From Corylus avellana (Eukaryota; Streptophyta; Magnoliopsida; Fagales; Betulaceae), in assembly GCF_901000735.1 (NCBI RefSeq), contig NC_081547.1, forward strand, positions 22,870,046 to 22,934,045: a stretch of DNA of 64,000 nt. Direction: 5' to 3'. The stretch's first letter is position 1. Every line of letters starts with the position of its first letter. Below are positions 51,001 through 59,574 of this stretch, piece by piece. The notes beneath the pieces are model-generated. The model was not told the DNA's origin. It saw only the letters and a program-made list of their open reading frames with translations, and searched no databases. Made by a program: the position numbers and the translations under genes.

Positions 51001-54000
51001 AGCGGGGGCTTTGCCCTTATATATGCAAATCTCCTTTCTGGCTTTATTATCAAGTGTAAAACCCAAAACCTGCTACTTTTCTTAAATGATAGTGCAACAT
51101 CATGTTAAGCAATGTCTTGGAAGGCCACTACATAATCAACTACAAGAGGGGGAGTTCTTGGTTTACGCAAGCATAGAAGAAAAATTCTGGTGGCATCAAT
51201 TGAGCCATTAGATGGTAAATAACTGCAGAACAAAAGAAAGCATATGCTTTTTTTTTTTTTTTTTTTTGTTCTTTTTTTTCTGTTTTTGAAATAAAGGGAG
51301 GGGGGGCAGGCTGCTAGCCTCATGTTATTCGGATTGGTGATATTAATTATGAAGCAAGAATAAAATCTTGTCCCAGAAAAAATAATAAAATAATAACTGT
51401 TTTTCTATCCCTTTTTGGGGAGGGGGGGAGAGAGAAAATGGTAACCATACTCTTCAAACTGGAAAGAAAACCTAAAAAGCCGTTGTTCTCTTTTTAATAC
51501 TCTTCTTGGTCATAACCTTGCTTGTATTCATAACAAGGTATTTTAAAAAAATTATTCAGAGACATAAGTTTTTTTCCAAAGCCAATACCAATCATAGTGC
51601 CACCTGAATTCTCCGTTATAATTTTCTAGATGTGAGTCATGTGACTATGATCCAGAAAGAACAGGACTAGAAGAGAATAAGTAACCAGATAATACCTGCT
51701 CTTGGAAGATGTCAGCTTTATTCTGATAATGTTAATGGATATGCCAAACACGATATCCAACAAAACAGCACAGCTCTCTTTAAGACATCTCAAAATCTGT
51801 CAAATGAAACTTGTAATGAATTGTGATTCCATCTAGCAAAAAATTTCAGATGCCGCATGATTTTACTGTACCTAAGCAATTCAGAATTTAGTACAATGTG
51901 CCAAAGAGTTGGAAAGACTTTAAAATGTCCTCAAGACGAGTAATTTTAATCACAACCTAAATGGCTTTCTGGCCAAAAGATATAATATTCCAAGTACTCT
52001 AAGATTGTATAAAAACCTCATTACTGAAATGAGAACTTAAGTAATCTCATCACCTATTTGGCATCATTATAGTGTTTCAGTTTTTAGAGTGGTCATATTA
52101 AGCCTGTATAGACTCTCTGGTTTGGAGGAGCTGTCAGACAATGGAGTGTATTTAGTTACCTTTACACACAGTCAAGCTGCTTTTTTAAGATCATTATTCA
52201 GTTACATCTCTATCTCATTTAGCCCTTCTTATCTATTTCCTTTTCAGATTTCAGGTTGATGATCTCCATTCGTTGTGCCTCTTTGTGCTAATGATAAATT
52301 CTTGAAAGAAAAAAAAAAAAAAAAAAGATATATATATATAGTACATGGAAAAAATATGAAGAGGTAAGTACTAGTTGCAACCGTCCCACATCTGGTCATC
52401 CAGACACCTTTTTATTTTCATGAAAAGTAAAAGCCAATGAAGCATTTTACAAAAATAAAATCATCCCAGGTGTTGAAGGTTTAGAGAATTGATTTAAGCC
52501 TTCTTCACCACAGAAGATAACTTAGCGTGTATGTTTGTGACCAAGCTATGCAACTATTGAGATCTGAACTATGTGTAGTGAAGAAAATAAAACAGGCAGA
52601 CATTTCTTAAATAGGAATAGGCAATGTAATGTCCCATCCATCCAGAAATGGAAAATTTACCAACAGAGAAAACCACGGGAGACAACAGAACATGGCAAGA
52701 AGAAACTTCTAAGAGAGAAATAGTACCTCCAACGAAGAAAATGTTGCTAGCAAATAGAGGATGCCCAATAGTGGTTTTACAATCCACCAGAAACAAAGCA
52801 CCGAGTTGCAAAACACGTACTGATAGTTGGCCAACCTTGAAAAGAGTATGATAGTTGTCTACATATTTGTAAAAGCAAAAACTAAGAACACAAACATAAA
52901 GTTAATATAAAAAAAATTAAATTAAAAACAATGTAGCCAATGACTAGAAGTTGAAAAGCTTACCCAGACTGCAAACTGAGAACATCTGAAAAACCATTCA
53001 TGATGAACAATAAAATCTCCATGAAGTGCTTTCTTTAAAAGCAAAACCACGTCCAAAAAAGACAAACACGCTCCCAAAGCAGGAAAATAATGCAAGAAGA
53101 ACTTTTCTCGTGCATTTATCTGCATGATCTTCTGAAAGCTTAGTGTATCTTAACTTCTTCAAATGAAATTTGAAAAACAAAAATACACTGACACAAATAA
53201 CAGAGCACCCAGCTTCCTATGTAAATTAGAATCAACTAAGAAACCAAAAACTGTGCTCTACACAGTTCAGAAGTAAATAAAGAAGCTTGATAGATATCAT
53301 ATCGTTTATGCGTATACCACATATTGCAAAGAATCTCTTTTAGGATACACGAGCCAAAAGCCAAAAATACTACAAACACTATAGATAACAGGACACTAGT
53401 TATGACATATGCAGATAATTAGAATGCATAATAGTGTAAAGAATAAAATGAATAAGTTCTTGTGTACACATTGAATGAGTTGTATTTTATGCATTATAAT
53501 ATTTGTTATATTGAAATTATCAATTATATTCTTTTTACAAGTCAAAGAAGTGGTAAAGAAAAACGCCAATTCAAAGATTAAGCCAGACAGTATAATAGGC
53601 GGAAAGTGCACTATAGGACTGTCTGCAAAGGTTAAGCTGGGAAAAGAAAAAGAAATACATAATAATGTTTTCTAATTAATTAATGGAAGCCCATAGACCT
53701 CTAGTGGATTTTAGAGGGAAAAAGATCTAAAGGCAAACCAACTGATGATACCACAAATTGGTTGAAGACGTTAAAACATTTTGTGGATTTCATCATTGTC
53801 AAGTTTAAACTCGTATCTTTATGTGCTATATGTGATAGATCAAATTTTCAAATTCAATATGAGATTTCTTATTTGTCAATGAACAAGAAACTATTTATCA
53901 AGAAAAGCGAAAAAGTTAGAACCATAACTTGAACTGCCCATTCATTGAGAAGGACAAATTTTAAAAATCATCCAGTGGATAAAGGTAAATATGATGCAAA

Positions 54001-56331
54001 TTGAGCAATTTGTCAATAGTTACAAATGTTTAAAAGAAAGTCCTTTTAAGCATGAAAGCAATTCCTAGGAGAAAAAACATTAGCATGGACAAATAGAAAA
54101 TGTGTTCTATTCTCTATCTATTTGTGTGCATGTGAGTTTATTTTATGCATAGAAGTTCCCAAGAAGAGTTAACAAAGTAACCATTGAGATCTGAGACAAA
54201 GGAGTAAAAGAGAGAGAGTGTAACCAGTTGACAGTCATCTGGCTTTCATTGTTTCTTTTCATTTTCTGATATCACTTAAGTATCTAATCAGATTCTAGTT
54301 GAGACAAAGGAACAAACAAAAAAAATAAATCTTGGAAACTTTAACTCAATATAGATTTAGGTTTTTGTTGCCCTATAAGCAAGCAAAATGAGCATATATA
54401 ACTTAGGACCCACCCTCCATCTCTGTCTGGCCCTCCTCTGAGTAAGTATGATGACTAAAATCATAACAACAGTCACCGAATTCACTCCAAAACCTAAAAC
54501 CGTATGCATCATTAAGGAAATGCAATTTGTCAAAACATCAACTATTTTTTGCGTCAAAGTAAATTAACACTAATGACTAAGCCCTCAAACTATAAGGATA
54601 TATGTTGGTGAAACACTCGGATATTTGATTTCCATCCCATACCTGGAAACCAGAAAGGAAAATGTCAATTCATGATCAGAATCTATTCCCTTCTACTTTT
54701 AATTCTTTGTCATATTACACAATCAATTTCATTTTAAATTATGAAAAATGAAAAACCCAACTAAGCCAGTAAATTGCATTAGCCTCAGTATTGCTAAGTC
54801 TAGGTTTTTATCAGAATTTTGTGCTACATAACAGATTTGCAAAGTCTATGACAAAAAACAGTCCAGTTTATTTTGACTTCATAAATATTAAAGGAAAAAA
54901 AAGGGTCCAGATATGTTGCCACAAATAATTCAGTGAAACACCGATAGAGTGAGAAAAGAAAATAATAAATTCATTGCAACAGTAGAGACGATCTATTCGG
55001 TTATTAAGAGAACTGCAGAAAAGAAAAGGGAAATAAAATGCAATTATTGAAAATGGAAAATTTAACACCCCAACAAAGCCATTTAGTCTGACCTCGGTGA
55101 AGCAACTTCTTTTTCTCAGGATCCAACACAGTTCAAAAAGAAAAATAGCTTAGGCTCCATTAGTCTTGACGTAAAACGTTTTCAAAAGACTTTCATGGAA
55201 TGATTCGTTTTCTGTTATTTAGTTTGAGACCCTTTATTTTTATAGTTTTATGTTGCATCGAAAATCTCTATATCAAAACCAACAAAAAAAACCCACAAAA
55301 ACTAGGTAGACAATGGTAGTTGTGGTGGCATTGCTGGCGGGAGAAGGACGGGGGCAGTGATGGTGGCGGCGGTGCGGAGAAAAGGGAGGGAAATGATGGT
55401 GGCAACATGAGAAATGGGTGGAGGAAGGTGGTGGTGGCAGCATAAAGGAGTGGCGGAAGAGGGGTAGAGGCCTTTGTTCAAAAAAATCATTTATACCGTT
55501 TTTCGCTACATAATTTTCTTTTGCTTTTTTTTTTTTATATAAGCAGTTTAACAATATCTACATTGAAAACAGAGTCTAAATATTCTGCACAAAATGATAC
55601 ATCTGCTCCAAATGATACATCCAGGAACAGTTTCAATGAAAGTAAGAAAGACAAAAATACGCTCTATTTGGCTGCTGAGAAAAGAAAGAAAAATAAAACA
55701 TACTCAAAATTTAAACCCGTTAAAATCATAAAACTGCACTCAACTAAGCATAACATCAAAATTTGGTATATAGTGATAACAGCTCGTTCATTTTTTGGAA
55801 ACCAAAAGAACATGTTAAGAAACCAACAAATTCAAAGTTTCAGTTACTTTTCTATTTCTTTTCCTCAAAACTTTCAACTTTTCCGTTTGGCTACCCAAGA
55901 AAATGAGAGAAACTAAAAGACATTAAGAAATTCAACATTTAGTTAATTTTATTTTCTTTCCCTCAAAATTTTCTCAGCTACGAAATGGAGGTACAGCTGA
56001 GGTTCAACTAGAACAAATATTTCAGAGGCGAAGTTAGTCTGGTCAATTCTGTTTTCTTTTCTTCAAAATTGTCCCGGCTACCAAACAGCTTCACAAAAGA
56101 AATAAAGTACAGGAATTCTCCGTTCAATTTCCAACAAAAACCTTTCTTCAACACTCAGCTAAATTTTCTCTTATTTTCCTCAAAATTTTCTCGGGTACCA
56201 AACGGAGGCCACCATGAAGGAATTAGAGAAAGAAAGGAAGAAAGAAATAGAGTGCGTCAGGAAGTGAGAAAGGGAATGCGAGAACGTACGGATGGGGAAT
56301 TAGGGCAAATTAGAGCCGTGAAGTCGTCCAT
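17868..56331 (-). CDS. ABCC13: ABC transporter C family member, ABCC13/MRP11-like, complete gene of 35 exons
   Basis: Full-size ABC exporter of subfamily C (MRP type). Joining 35 exons gives 4413 bases, 1470 residues plus TGA. All 34 introns are GT-AG and every phase matches. Order: N-terminal membrane region, TMD1, NBD1, TMD2, NBD2. NBD1 has Walker A GSGKSS (about 657-662, split by intron 17), signature ISGGQ (744-748) and Walker B MLDD (766-769). NBD2 has Walker [10 protein letters not shown] (1267-1275), signature SVGQ (1370-1373), Walker B LCLDE (1390-1394) and H-loop AHR (1424-1426). NBD2 therefore keeps the catalytic glutamate, while NBD1 has aspartate there, the usual ABCC asymmetry. 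The length fits the family (about 1400-1500). The N-terminal ICPNSP motif and exon order fit the ABCC13 branch. Plant ABCCs often act at the vacuolar membrane on conjugates; the substrate here is unknown. Start: the ATG at 56331 is the only one giving the ICPNSP start. The gene is intact although its introns carry many transposons. Family call is very sure; orthology to ABCC13 is probable. Confidence 0.94.
18701..18967 (+). mobile_element. TRIM-type retrotransposon in ABCC intron 34
   Basis: Short LTRs 18701-18777 and 18904-18967, both starting TGTTAAA and sharing the AGTTTAAGCTTTTGAAATAA core. PBS TGGTATTAAAGCC at 18778-18790. The polypurine tract GAGGAGGAG precedes the right LTR. Flanks AAATT and AAATC agree at four of five bases. 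Non-coding. Confidence 0.78.
21038..35736 (-). CDS. ABCC13: ABCC gene exons 23-30: second transmembrane domain
   Basis: Exons: 35736-35577, 26473-26298, 26196-26085, 25978-25925, 25519-25397, 22126-22028, 21410-21318, 21148-21038 (residues 899-1208). ABC_membrane domain 2, with landmarks [28 protein letters not shown] (the conserved loop of ABCC TMD2), [22 protein letters not shown] and the last helix before NBD2 (VGLALSYA). Intron 23, between exons 23 and 24, is about 9.1 kb (26474-35576) because of nested LTR elements, and intron 27 is about 3.3 kb because of Copia and LINE remnants. The coding frame is unaffected on both sides (phases 0,2,0,0,0,0,0,0). Confidence 0.95.
21715..21840 (-). 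repeat. LINE 3'-tail fragment in ABCC intron 28
   Basis: GTAATGTTGTATATATCAAAAAGC then GCGCCCCTTAAGTACACA is the shared 3' end seen also at 22747, 23321, 25148 and (inverted) 38640-38727. Confidence 0.5.
22440..23320 (+). mobile_element. Copia remnant with nested LINE tail in ABCC intron 27
   Basis: A likely 5' LTR end and PBS (ATGGTATCAAAACACC at about 22513) is followed by a LINE tail (about 22747-22970). An RNase H relic at about 23127-23310 then reads [27 protein letters not shown] and [10 protein letters not shown]. The middle of the element is missing. Confidence 0.6.
23321..23950 (-). mobile_element. LINE 3' fragment in ABCC intron 27
   Basis: Minus strand: [20 protein letters not shown], then [20 protein letters not shown] and a stop, the C-terminal end of an L1 zf-RVT protein. 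A tail with the shared 3' sequence (GGATTGCGCCCCTCTGCACT on the minus strand) and a short T-run on the plus strand at 23321 follow. 5' truncated. Confidence 0.75.
23951..25147. other. Unassigned part of ABCC intron 27, with a 130-bp tandem duplication
   Basis: 23951-24680 is richer in GC and in CATG/GCC words than the intron around it, and is non-coding; I do not recognise it. 24683-24946 is a two-unit tandem repeat (listed separately). Confidence 0.4.
24683..24946. repeat. Tandem duplication, two units of 130 bp
   Basis: Units 24683-24812 and 24813-24942 differ at only a few positions. Each contains CATAAAGTATTATACATAGT and GGCAAGGCCTGAAGACAATG. The sequence just after repeats the start of the unit (TTTGAAAATAT). 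Confidence 0.9.
27807..28037 (-). mobile_element. TRIM-type retrotransposon inside the deleted Copia
   Basis: LTRs of about 77 bp at 27807-27883 and 27961-28037, with the shared AAGCTTAAGCT and AAATTTAATCATTTAATCAA core. PBS complement is GCTTTGATGCCA next to the right LTR, and the PPT complement CTCTCCCTC follows the left one. Exact 5-bp target duplication GATAC at 27802-27806 and 28038-28042. Confidence 0.88.
28376..28456. repeat. 81-bp direct repeat, left copy
   Basis: Identical base for base to 29830-29910 (starts AACACAATCAAACATAGC, ends CCTAAAAACAATATA). It belongs to the deleted Copia reading on the minus strand. Confidence 0.95.
28457..29829 (-). mobile_element. Small non-autonomous LTR retrotransposon in ABCC intron 23
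   Basis: Minus-strand element. 5' LTR 29662-29829 starts TGTTAGAAGAG and ends TTAACA; PBS TGGTATCAGAG (complement at 29651-29661). 3' LTR 28457-28614, preceded on the minus strand by the PPT TTGAGGGGGAG. The LTRs agree closely over 28498-28614 but diverge at their PBS-side ends. The 1.05-kb inside has no retroviral-type domains and contains a 51-bp tandem repeat at about 28800-28995. It is flanked by an 81-bp perfect direct repeat instead of the usual 5-bp duplication. Confidence 0.82.
28800..28995. repeat. 51-bp tandem repeat, about four units
   Basis: TTCTCGCC recurs at 28805, 28856, 28906 and 28957. The units contain CAAGGCCGGTCAGAT or close variants followed by CGATC. The period of about 51 bases equals 17 codons, and the minus strand stays open across it ([18 protein letters not shown] repeat). 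Confidence 0.85.
29830..29910. repeat. 81-bp direct repeat, right copy
   Basis: Perfect copy of 28376-28456, directly abutting the outer end of the 5' LTR of the small element. Confidence 0.95.
30098..30326 (+). repeat. 5' LTR of the full-length Copia
   Basis: 229 bp, TG...CA. Followed directly by TGGTATCAAAGCC, the primer-binding site for initiator tRNA-Met (30327-30339). Confidence 0.95.
30340..31137 (+). other. Copia leader region with repeated GTCGGCGAT words
   Basis: The untranslated leader between the PBS and the polyprotein start is T/G-rich, with TGTCGGCGAT(T/C)TG-like words about 30550-30740 and TTGGGCTTGCTGGGC words about 30900-31070. No coding frame is supported on the plus strand; the minus-strand frames here are by-products of the base bias. 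Confidence 0.6.
31138..35151 (+). pseudogene. Copia gag-pol polyprotein with four in-frame stops
   Basis: One continuous frame from ATG 31138 to TGA 35149-35151 with stops at 31207 (TAA), 31519 (TAG), 31735 (TAG) and 33847 (TAG) and no frameshift. Gag: [16 protein letters not shown] and UBN2 words. Zinc knuckles at about 31828-31920: the second is [14 protein letters not shown], and the first lacks its last Cys (KW instead). Protease: [12 protein letters not shown]. Integrase: [39 protein letters not shown] (DDE kept). [17 protein letters not shown], and the active site is YVDN instead of YVDD (34255-34266). RNase [35 protein letters not shown] and [11 protein letters not shown]. Not able to make a full product. 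Confidence 0.93.
35219..35447 (+). repeat. 3' LTR of the full-length Copia
   Basis: 229 bp, preceded by the polypurine tract GAGGGGGGA (35210-35218). Confidence 0.95.
35876..40289 (-). CDS. ABCC13: ABCC gene exons 17-22: first nucleotide-binding domain and linker
   Basis: Exons: 40289-40035, 39065-38964, 38876-38809, 36912-36781, 36662-36515, 36156-35876 (residues 571-898). NBD1 hydrolyses or binds ATP at the composite sites. Walker A is split between exons 17 and 18 (GE, then VGSGKSS). Exon 18 ends with the Q-loop YVPQ. Exon 19 starts [16 protein letters not shown]. Exon 20 carries the signature [14 protein letters not shown]. Exon 21 carries Walker B ([13 protein letters not shown]) and THNVQ in place of the H-loop histidine context. 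Exon 22 is the D/E- and S-rich linker between NBD1 and TMD2 and has no membrane segment. Intron 19 (1896 bp) is enlarged by a LINE insertion on the opposite strand; intron 17 (969 bp) contains a TRIM copy. Confidence 0.95.
37140..38755 (+). mobile_element. 5'-truncated LINE in ABCC intron 19
   Basis: Plus strand, opposite to the host gene. Broken frames give [52 protein letters not shown] and, near the end, [20 protein letters not shown] followed by a stop at 38599, i.e. RT C-terminal part and zf-RVT. The tail has GTATACTTCCCGTGTACTAG, GGATTGCGCCCC, TTACTTATCAAAAA and a (TA)n run. Flanks TATATCAGGAAAAT (37126-37139) and TATATCAAGAAAAT (38757-38770) form a ~14-bp target duplication with one mismatch. 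Confidence 0.85.
38727..38760. repeat. (TA)n microsatellite at the LINE tail
   Basis: About 17 TA units, probably grown from the LINE 3' tail. Confidence 0.85.
39679..39905 (+). mobile_element. Degenerate TRIM copy in ABCC intron 17
   Basis: The left LTR-like arm 39679-39749 starts TGTTAGAGC and is followed by PBS-like TGGTATGAAAGC. The right arm, about 39841-39905, ends GGTAACA. It shares TTAAATTCATCATTTCCTTA and the TCACACGTGAGAGAGC pre-LTR block with the copy at 49538. Target duplication not evident. Confidence 0.6.
40369..48952 (-). CDS. ABCC13: ABCC gene exons 7-16: first transmembrane domain
   Basis: Exons: 48952-48701, 48350-48281, 47523-47463, 46750-46663, 44948-44830, 43081-42984, 42261-42195, 40937-40820, 40709-40593, 40449-40369 (residues 214-570). 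This is ABC_membrane domain 1. Recognisable landmarks are [17 protein letters not shown] (end of the first TMD1 helix), the intracellular loop [18 protein letters not shown], the [13 protein letters not shown] helix, the coupling stretch [19 protein letters not shown] and the final helix pair before NBD1. Introns 10 and 11 are about 1.7 kb and intron 13 is about 1.3 kb; introns 14-16 are short (110, 143 and 79 bp). Phases run 0,1,2,0,2,1,2,0,0,0 without conflict. No frameshift or stop was seen. Confidence 0.95.
43905..44150. other. Unrecognised insert-like block in ABCC intron 11
   Basis: A T-run plus GGTAAGTAATAATG at 43919 looks like a LINE 3' tail (minus strand), but the adjoining open frame 43910-44122 has no LINE domain I recognise. 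Confidence 0.35.
44475..44664. mobile_element. Short fold-back MITE in ABCC intron 11
   Basis: GCTTTTTGGAGGAGCTTTTT-type sequence on one arm pairs with CTTTTTGGAGGTGCTTTTTG on the other (about 44500-44520 against 44625-44650). The outer ends GGGTTCGTTTGATAA and TTATCATATGAGGCC are imperfect inverted repeats. The target duplication is uncertain. Confidence 0.65.
45050..45088. repeat. (TA)n microsatellite in ABCC intron 10
   Basis: About 19 TA units. Confidence 0.9.
49538..49816 (+). mobile_element. TRIM-type retrotransposon in ABCC intron 6
   Basis: LTRs 49538-49613 (76 bp) and 49740-49816 (77 bp) start TGTTAAAGTATTAATTAAA and end TTAACA, about 85-90% alike. PBS-like TGATATCAAAGC at 49614; purine-rich GTGAAAGAGTG before the right LTR. 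Flanks ATCCT and ATCTT agree at four of five. The best-preserved structure of this family in the window. Confidence 0.85.
50683..56331 (-). CDS. ABCC13: ABCC gene exons 1-6: N-terminal membrane region
   Basis: Exons in transcript order: 56331-56286, 54541-54414, 53131-52964, 52858-52727, 51796-51696, 50746-50683 (residues 1-213). They encode a short cytosolic start and several hydrophobic segments, at about residues 28-50, 70-90 and 130-155, followed by a polar linker with an acidic run (DMDLEEGG). This is a TMD0/L0-like region. Exon 1 is very small. Frame requires the weak donor GTTCTC at 56285 rather than the stronger-looking GTACGT four bases upstream, which would give a stop three codons into exon 2. 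Exon 4 must start after TAG at 52859; the nearer acceptor at 52836 would break the frame. Introns 1, 2, 4, 5 and 6 are long (1744, 1282, 930, 949 and 1730 bp); intron 3 is 105 bp. Exons 3-6 are firm; the exon 1/2 junction is the least certain of the gene. Confidence 0.85.
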
Positions 56332-56558
56332 GGATCGTTTGAAGTGTCGACTGCAAAGAGCAAATGTAACAGAGCTTCCGACTCCGCTTCCTTCTTCCCC
56401 CTGTCAATGCTCATTTATAGCACGAGCAAGTTTGTTTCTGAAAAGTCAAGAAGACAAACTTTTATGTTTAACACGTGGCATACTTAGCAAAGACTAAAGG
56501 ACCTACATCATGGATCATGGATGTTGCCACACCACTGATTTAACTTTAAAAATAAAAA

Positions 56559-56977
56559 AGGAAAATTACATTTTACTCCCTTAAAGTTTAGAGCGATTTT
56601 CAATTCGACCATCACTAATATTTCAATTTTTACAATGCACCCCCCAAACTTGCAAATTTTTTTCAATTCGACCAATTTCATCCAAAAATTTTCGTATTAC
56701 CCCTATTTTTAAACTTTTTTATTTTTTATAAGAAAAAAAAAAAAAAAAATTTGAGTTGCAAAAATGGCCACATGGCCAGCCACCCCAAATTTTTTTTTTT
56801 TAATTTTTTTATAAAAAATTTAAAAAAAAAAATTAGGGGCAATATGAAAATTTTTGGATGAAATTGGTTGAATTGAAAAAAATTTGCAAGTTTGGGAGGT
56901 GCATTGCAAAAATTGAAACATTGGTGGTCGAATTGAAAATCGCCCCAAACTTTACGAGGGTAAAGTATACTTTTCCC
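56559..56977. mobile_element. Fold-back MITE upstream of the ABCC gene, 9-bp target duplication
   Basis: The left end AGGAAAATTACATTTTACTC pairs with the right end GAGGGTAAAGTATACTTTTC. The arms pair over about 190 bases around an A/T centre. The flanks AAATAAAAA at 56550-56558 and 56978-56986 are identical. It sits about 230 bp upstream of the ABCC start codon and may lie in its promoter or 5' UTR. Confidence 0.85.
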
Positions 56978-59115
56978 AAATAAAAACCTCCTCACATCAA
57001 TCAAACGCTCCATTCTCTTGCATCTTCATTCCCACTCGTTTTTTCATAATTATGAATTTTATTGATTTATTCTCTAAAGTTGTAATTGTTATCAAATATA
57101 TCAGTATGTCTATTTTTTGCTAAATTTCTAACCGTATTATCATGGCATACTCAATCAGAAAAAGACATATGTTTTCTTCATTAAATAAATATTAATATAA
57201 AAATTTTAAATTTTAAAAATAAATAAATAAACCATAAGATGGGGTGGTCATTCTAGGAAGGGACACAGCAACATCAAAGACTTATGCTCAATGGGGCTAA
57301 GAGAACGGAGAAGTATTGAAATGGATAGGATTTATTTAGTTGTTTAAAGAAGGTAATTTTGTCAAAATTATTTCCTAAAAACAACTAATTTGTTCATTTT
57401 CATTTCATTTGAAATGGAGAGGATCCAAGTCCTCATAGAACCTGCAGGCTATCAAATGAACCATCAATATAAATGAGTTATAGCAAGAAAGCTCATTTTA
57501 GCTTGACGGTGTTTTATAGCACTTGAAATTAATTAACCAGTAATTAGCCACTTTGTCCTATGTTAAGGGCTGGTTGGAGCCACCCCTTAATTAAGGGGTG
57601 TCCTTGAGCCATCTCGGCTTTTGTTTGGAACTACCTCTCTTTTTCTTTTCTTTTTTTCTTTTTTTGGTTAATTTGAAGTTTTTATTTTATTTTTTTAATT
57701 TTTTTAGTTAAAATATTTTTAATATGAATGGTATAATAATCTTTTACATTTTTTTATTATTTATTTAAGGAAAAAGAAATTACTAGAAGTGTTTTGAAAA
57801 CTCGAGTATTGGCCAAATTGAAAATTCTAAAACGTAAAATTTTAAAAAGTACATGCCAGTTTTAGATTTTTTTTTTTTTTTTTTTGATAAGATCACGGAT
57901 GACCAAAATGAATGCTAAAGGGCTTCAAGGATTAAATGAAAGAGTAAAGATATAAAAAAATTAGAATCCTCGTGGGTTTTTTTTTTTTTTTTTTTTTGAC
58001 ATGTCCGGAAAATTCGAACTATTGACCTCCGTTTTAGGAGATGTTATCTTCAGCCAATTGAAAATGTAATGTAACATTTAAAATCACTAATAGATCAAAA
58101 TTTAATTTTACAAGTCCAATGCAAATTGATCTGCCATAAGAAAAGGTCATTGTAGTGTACCTTTCATTTTCTTTTCTCTTTTTTCTTTTTAAACCAACCT
58201 ACAAATTAATGGTTCTAACCAGAATGGAAAAAGAAAAGAAAAGGAGTGGGCAGTTTACTCTTTTTAGATCAAATCTTGTGAGTGGGGCAGCTTTTCTTTT
58301 CTTTTCTTTTTCTTCTTTTTCTCTGAGCAGTGGAGCAGGTTTTGTGATAGGATCAAACAAAGTTTCTTCCCATCCAACCTCCTAGATTTCTGCGTTGTAA
58401 TTAGACATCAGAAAAAGAAAATACAAGATTCCCTTCTTGTTCATGAATCTGCTGAAAAGTAATGGTAAAAGGTTTCATGGTGCGCTCCACATCACAGCTC
58501 CACTCCAACTTGGGAAAAAGCATGCAACCACATCACGTACGGTACAAACTATAAACTAAGGTATATATTTATAATATAAATATATATCGCCAAAACTCGC
58601 ACTCTCTCTCATTAGGTTTTTGTATTAAATGTAAAACCTTGATATCTAGATGTGTTCCTCATTGCTTTTGGGAAGTTGTACGACTCTTTGGGACATTAAC
58701 TTGGAATTGATTAGATCGAGTGCTAGGGGCTTAGGAAGACCCAAAATAGGTACTAGATCGGACCAAGATCGATCCTTGGCCTCCCAAGATCGATCATCAC
58801 AGTCTAGAATCCTTAAATTGTGGTTTTCTTAAGTATATTAAGGTTTATAAGCGTGTTTTAGGGTTTGTGTTTAGTTGTTTGGCTAATATTAAGTTTTGAA
58901 TTTGCAGAACATGGAGTTAGATTTCAGTATGTTTAGGGTTAGATTGGAGCGTTCGACGTAAGTAAACTCACTTAAGAAGTAGATAAAAACTTTATTACAT
59001 GATATTACAAATGAAAAGTAGAAATTTTCTTCAAGCATGAAATGATATGATTTTCAACCTGATGTGAGCCCTTATTATATTTCAATAGTTGAATTATGTT
59101 TGATTTACCAAGCGT

Positions 59116-59574
59116 CATTACAAAAACCCTTAAGAGTTAGGGACATTTGTTTATGGGATCGTTTTAATAAAACGACCCCACTAGAGGTCATTTTAATAGT
59201 AAAAGAAACTTCTCAGAAAGAGATGGGTCGTATAAACAGTACAACACTGTTCAAACGACCCCTCATTCTGAGAGGTGTCGTTTGAACAGTAAACAACTCC
59301 ACTCAGAGGGGACATGTGGATAGTAACACGTCCCCTTCTAGAAGACTACGTGTACTGTTCAAACGTCCCCTTCTAAAAAGGGACGTGTCAATGAAAATGT
59401 CAGTGTAGGGACATTTTTACTGTTTAAACGTTCTTAATTTTAATTCTAGTCACTATACTTAGGAACACTTGCACAATGTCACTATTTGAGCGTCCCTAAT
59501 TAAACATAGATGTTTTTTTATCTTAAAATGTCACATTAAAAATGTCCGTAATTTTAAGGTTTTTTTTTGTAGTG
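59116..59574. mobile_element. Small CACTA-like non-autonomous element
   Basis: The right end reads TTTTTTTTTTGTAGTG (complement of CACTACAAAAAAAA) and the left end CATTACAAAAACCCTTAAG, an imperfect CACTA terminus. Both continue into a (A/C)GGGACATTT-like word. The interior has many short direct and inverted repeats of the words TTCAAACG(A/T)CCCC, GGGACGTGT and ACTGTT, as subterminal CACTA repeats do. The 3-bp target duplication is not clear, so the class is probable only. Confidence 0.6.

Noticed and set aside
52727..52835. ABCC exon 4 beginning at 52835
   Set aside because: This acceptor gives the wrong frame after exon 3. The upstream TAG acceptor at 52859 restores the frame and the conserved [10 protein letters not shown] stretch.
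55273..55554. GGT/GGC-rich open frame on the minus strand in ABCC intron 1
   Set aside because: Low-complexity purine-rich repeat (GGTGGTGGCAG words); the composition explains the open frame.
57980..58065. tRNA-like T-loop words (ATTCGAACTATTGACCTCCG) next to a T-run
   Set aside because: There is no A-box or cloverleaf at the right distance. At most a SINE remnant, too weak to annotate.
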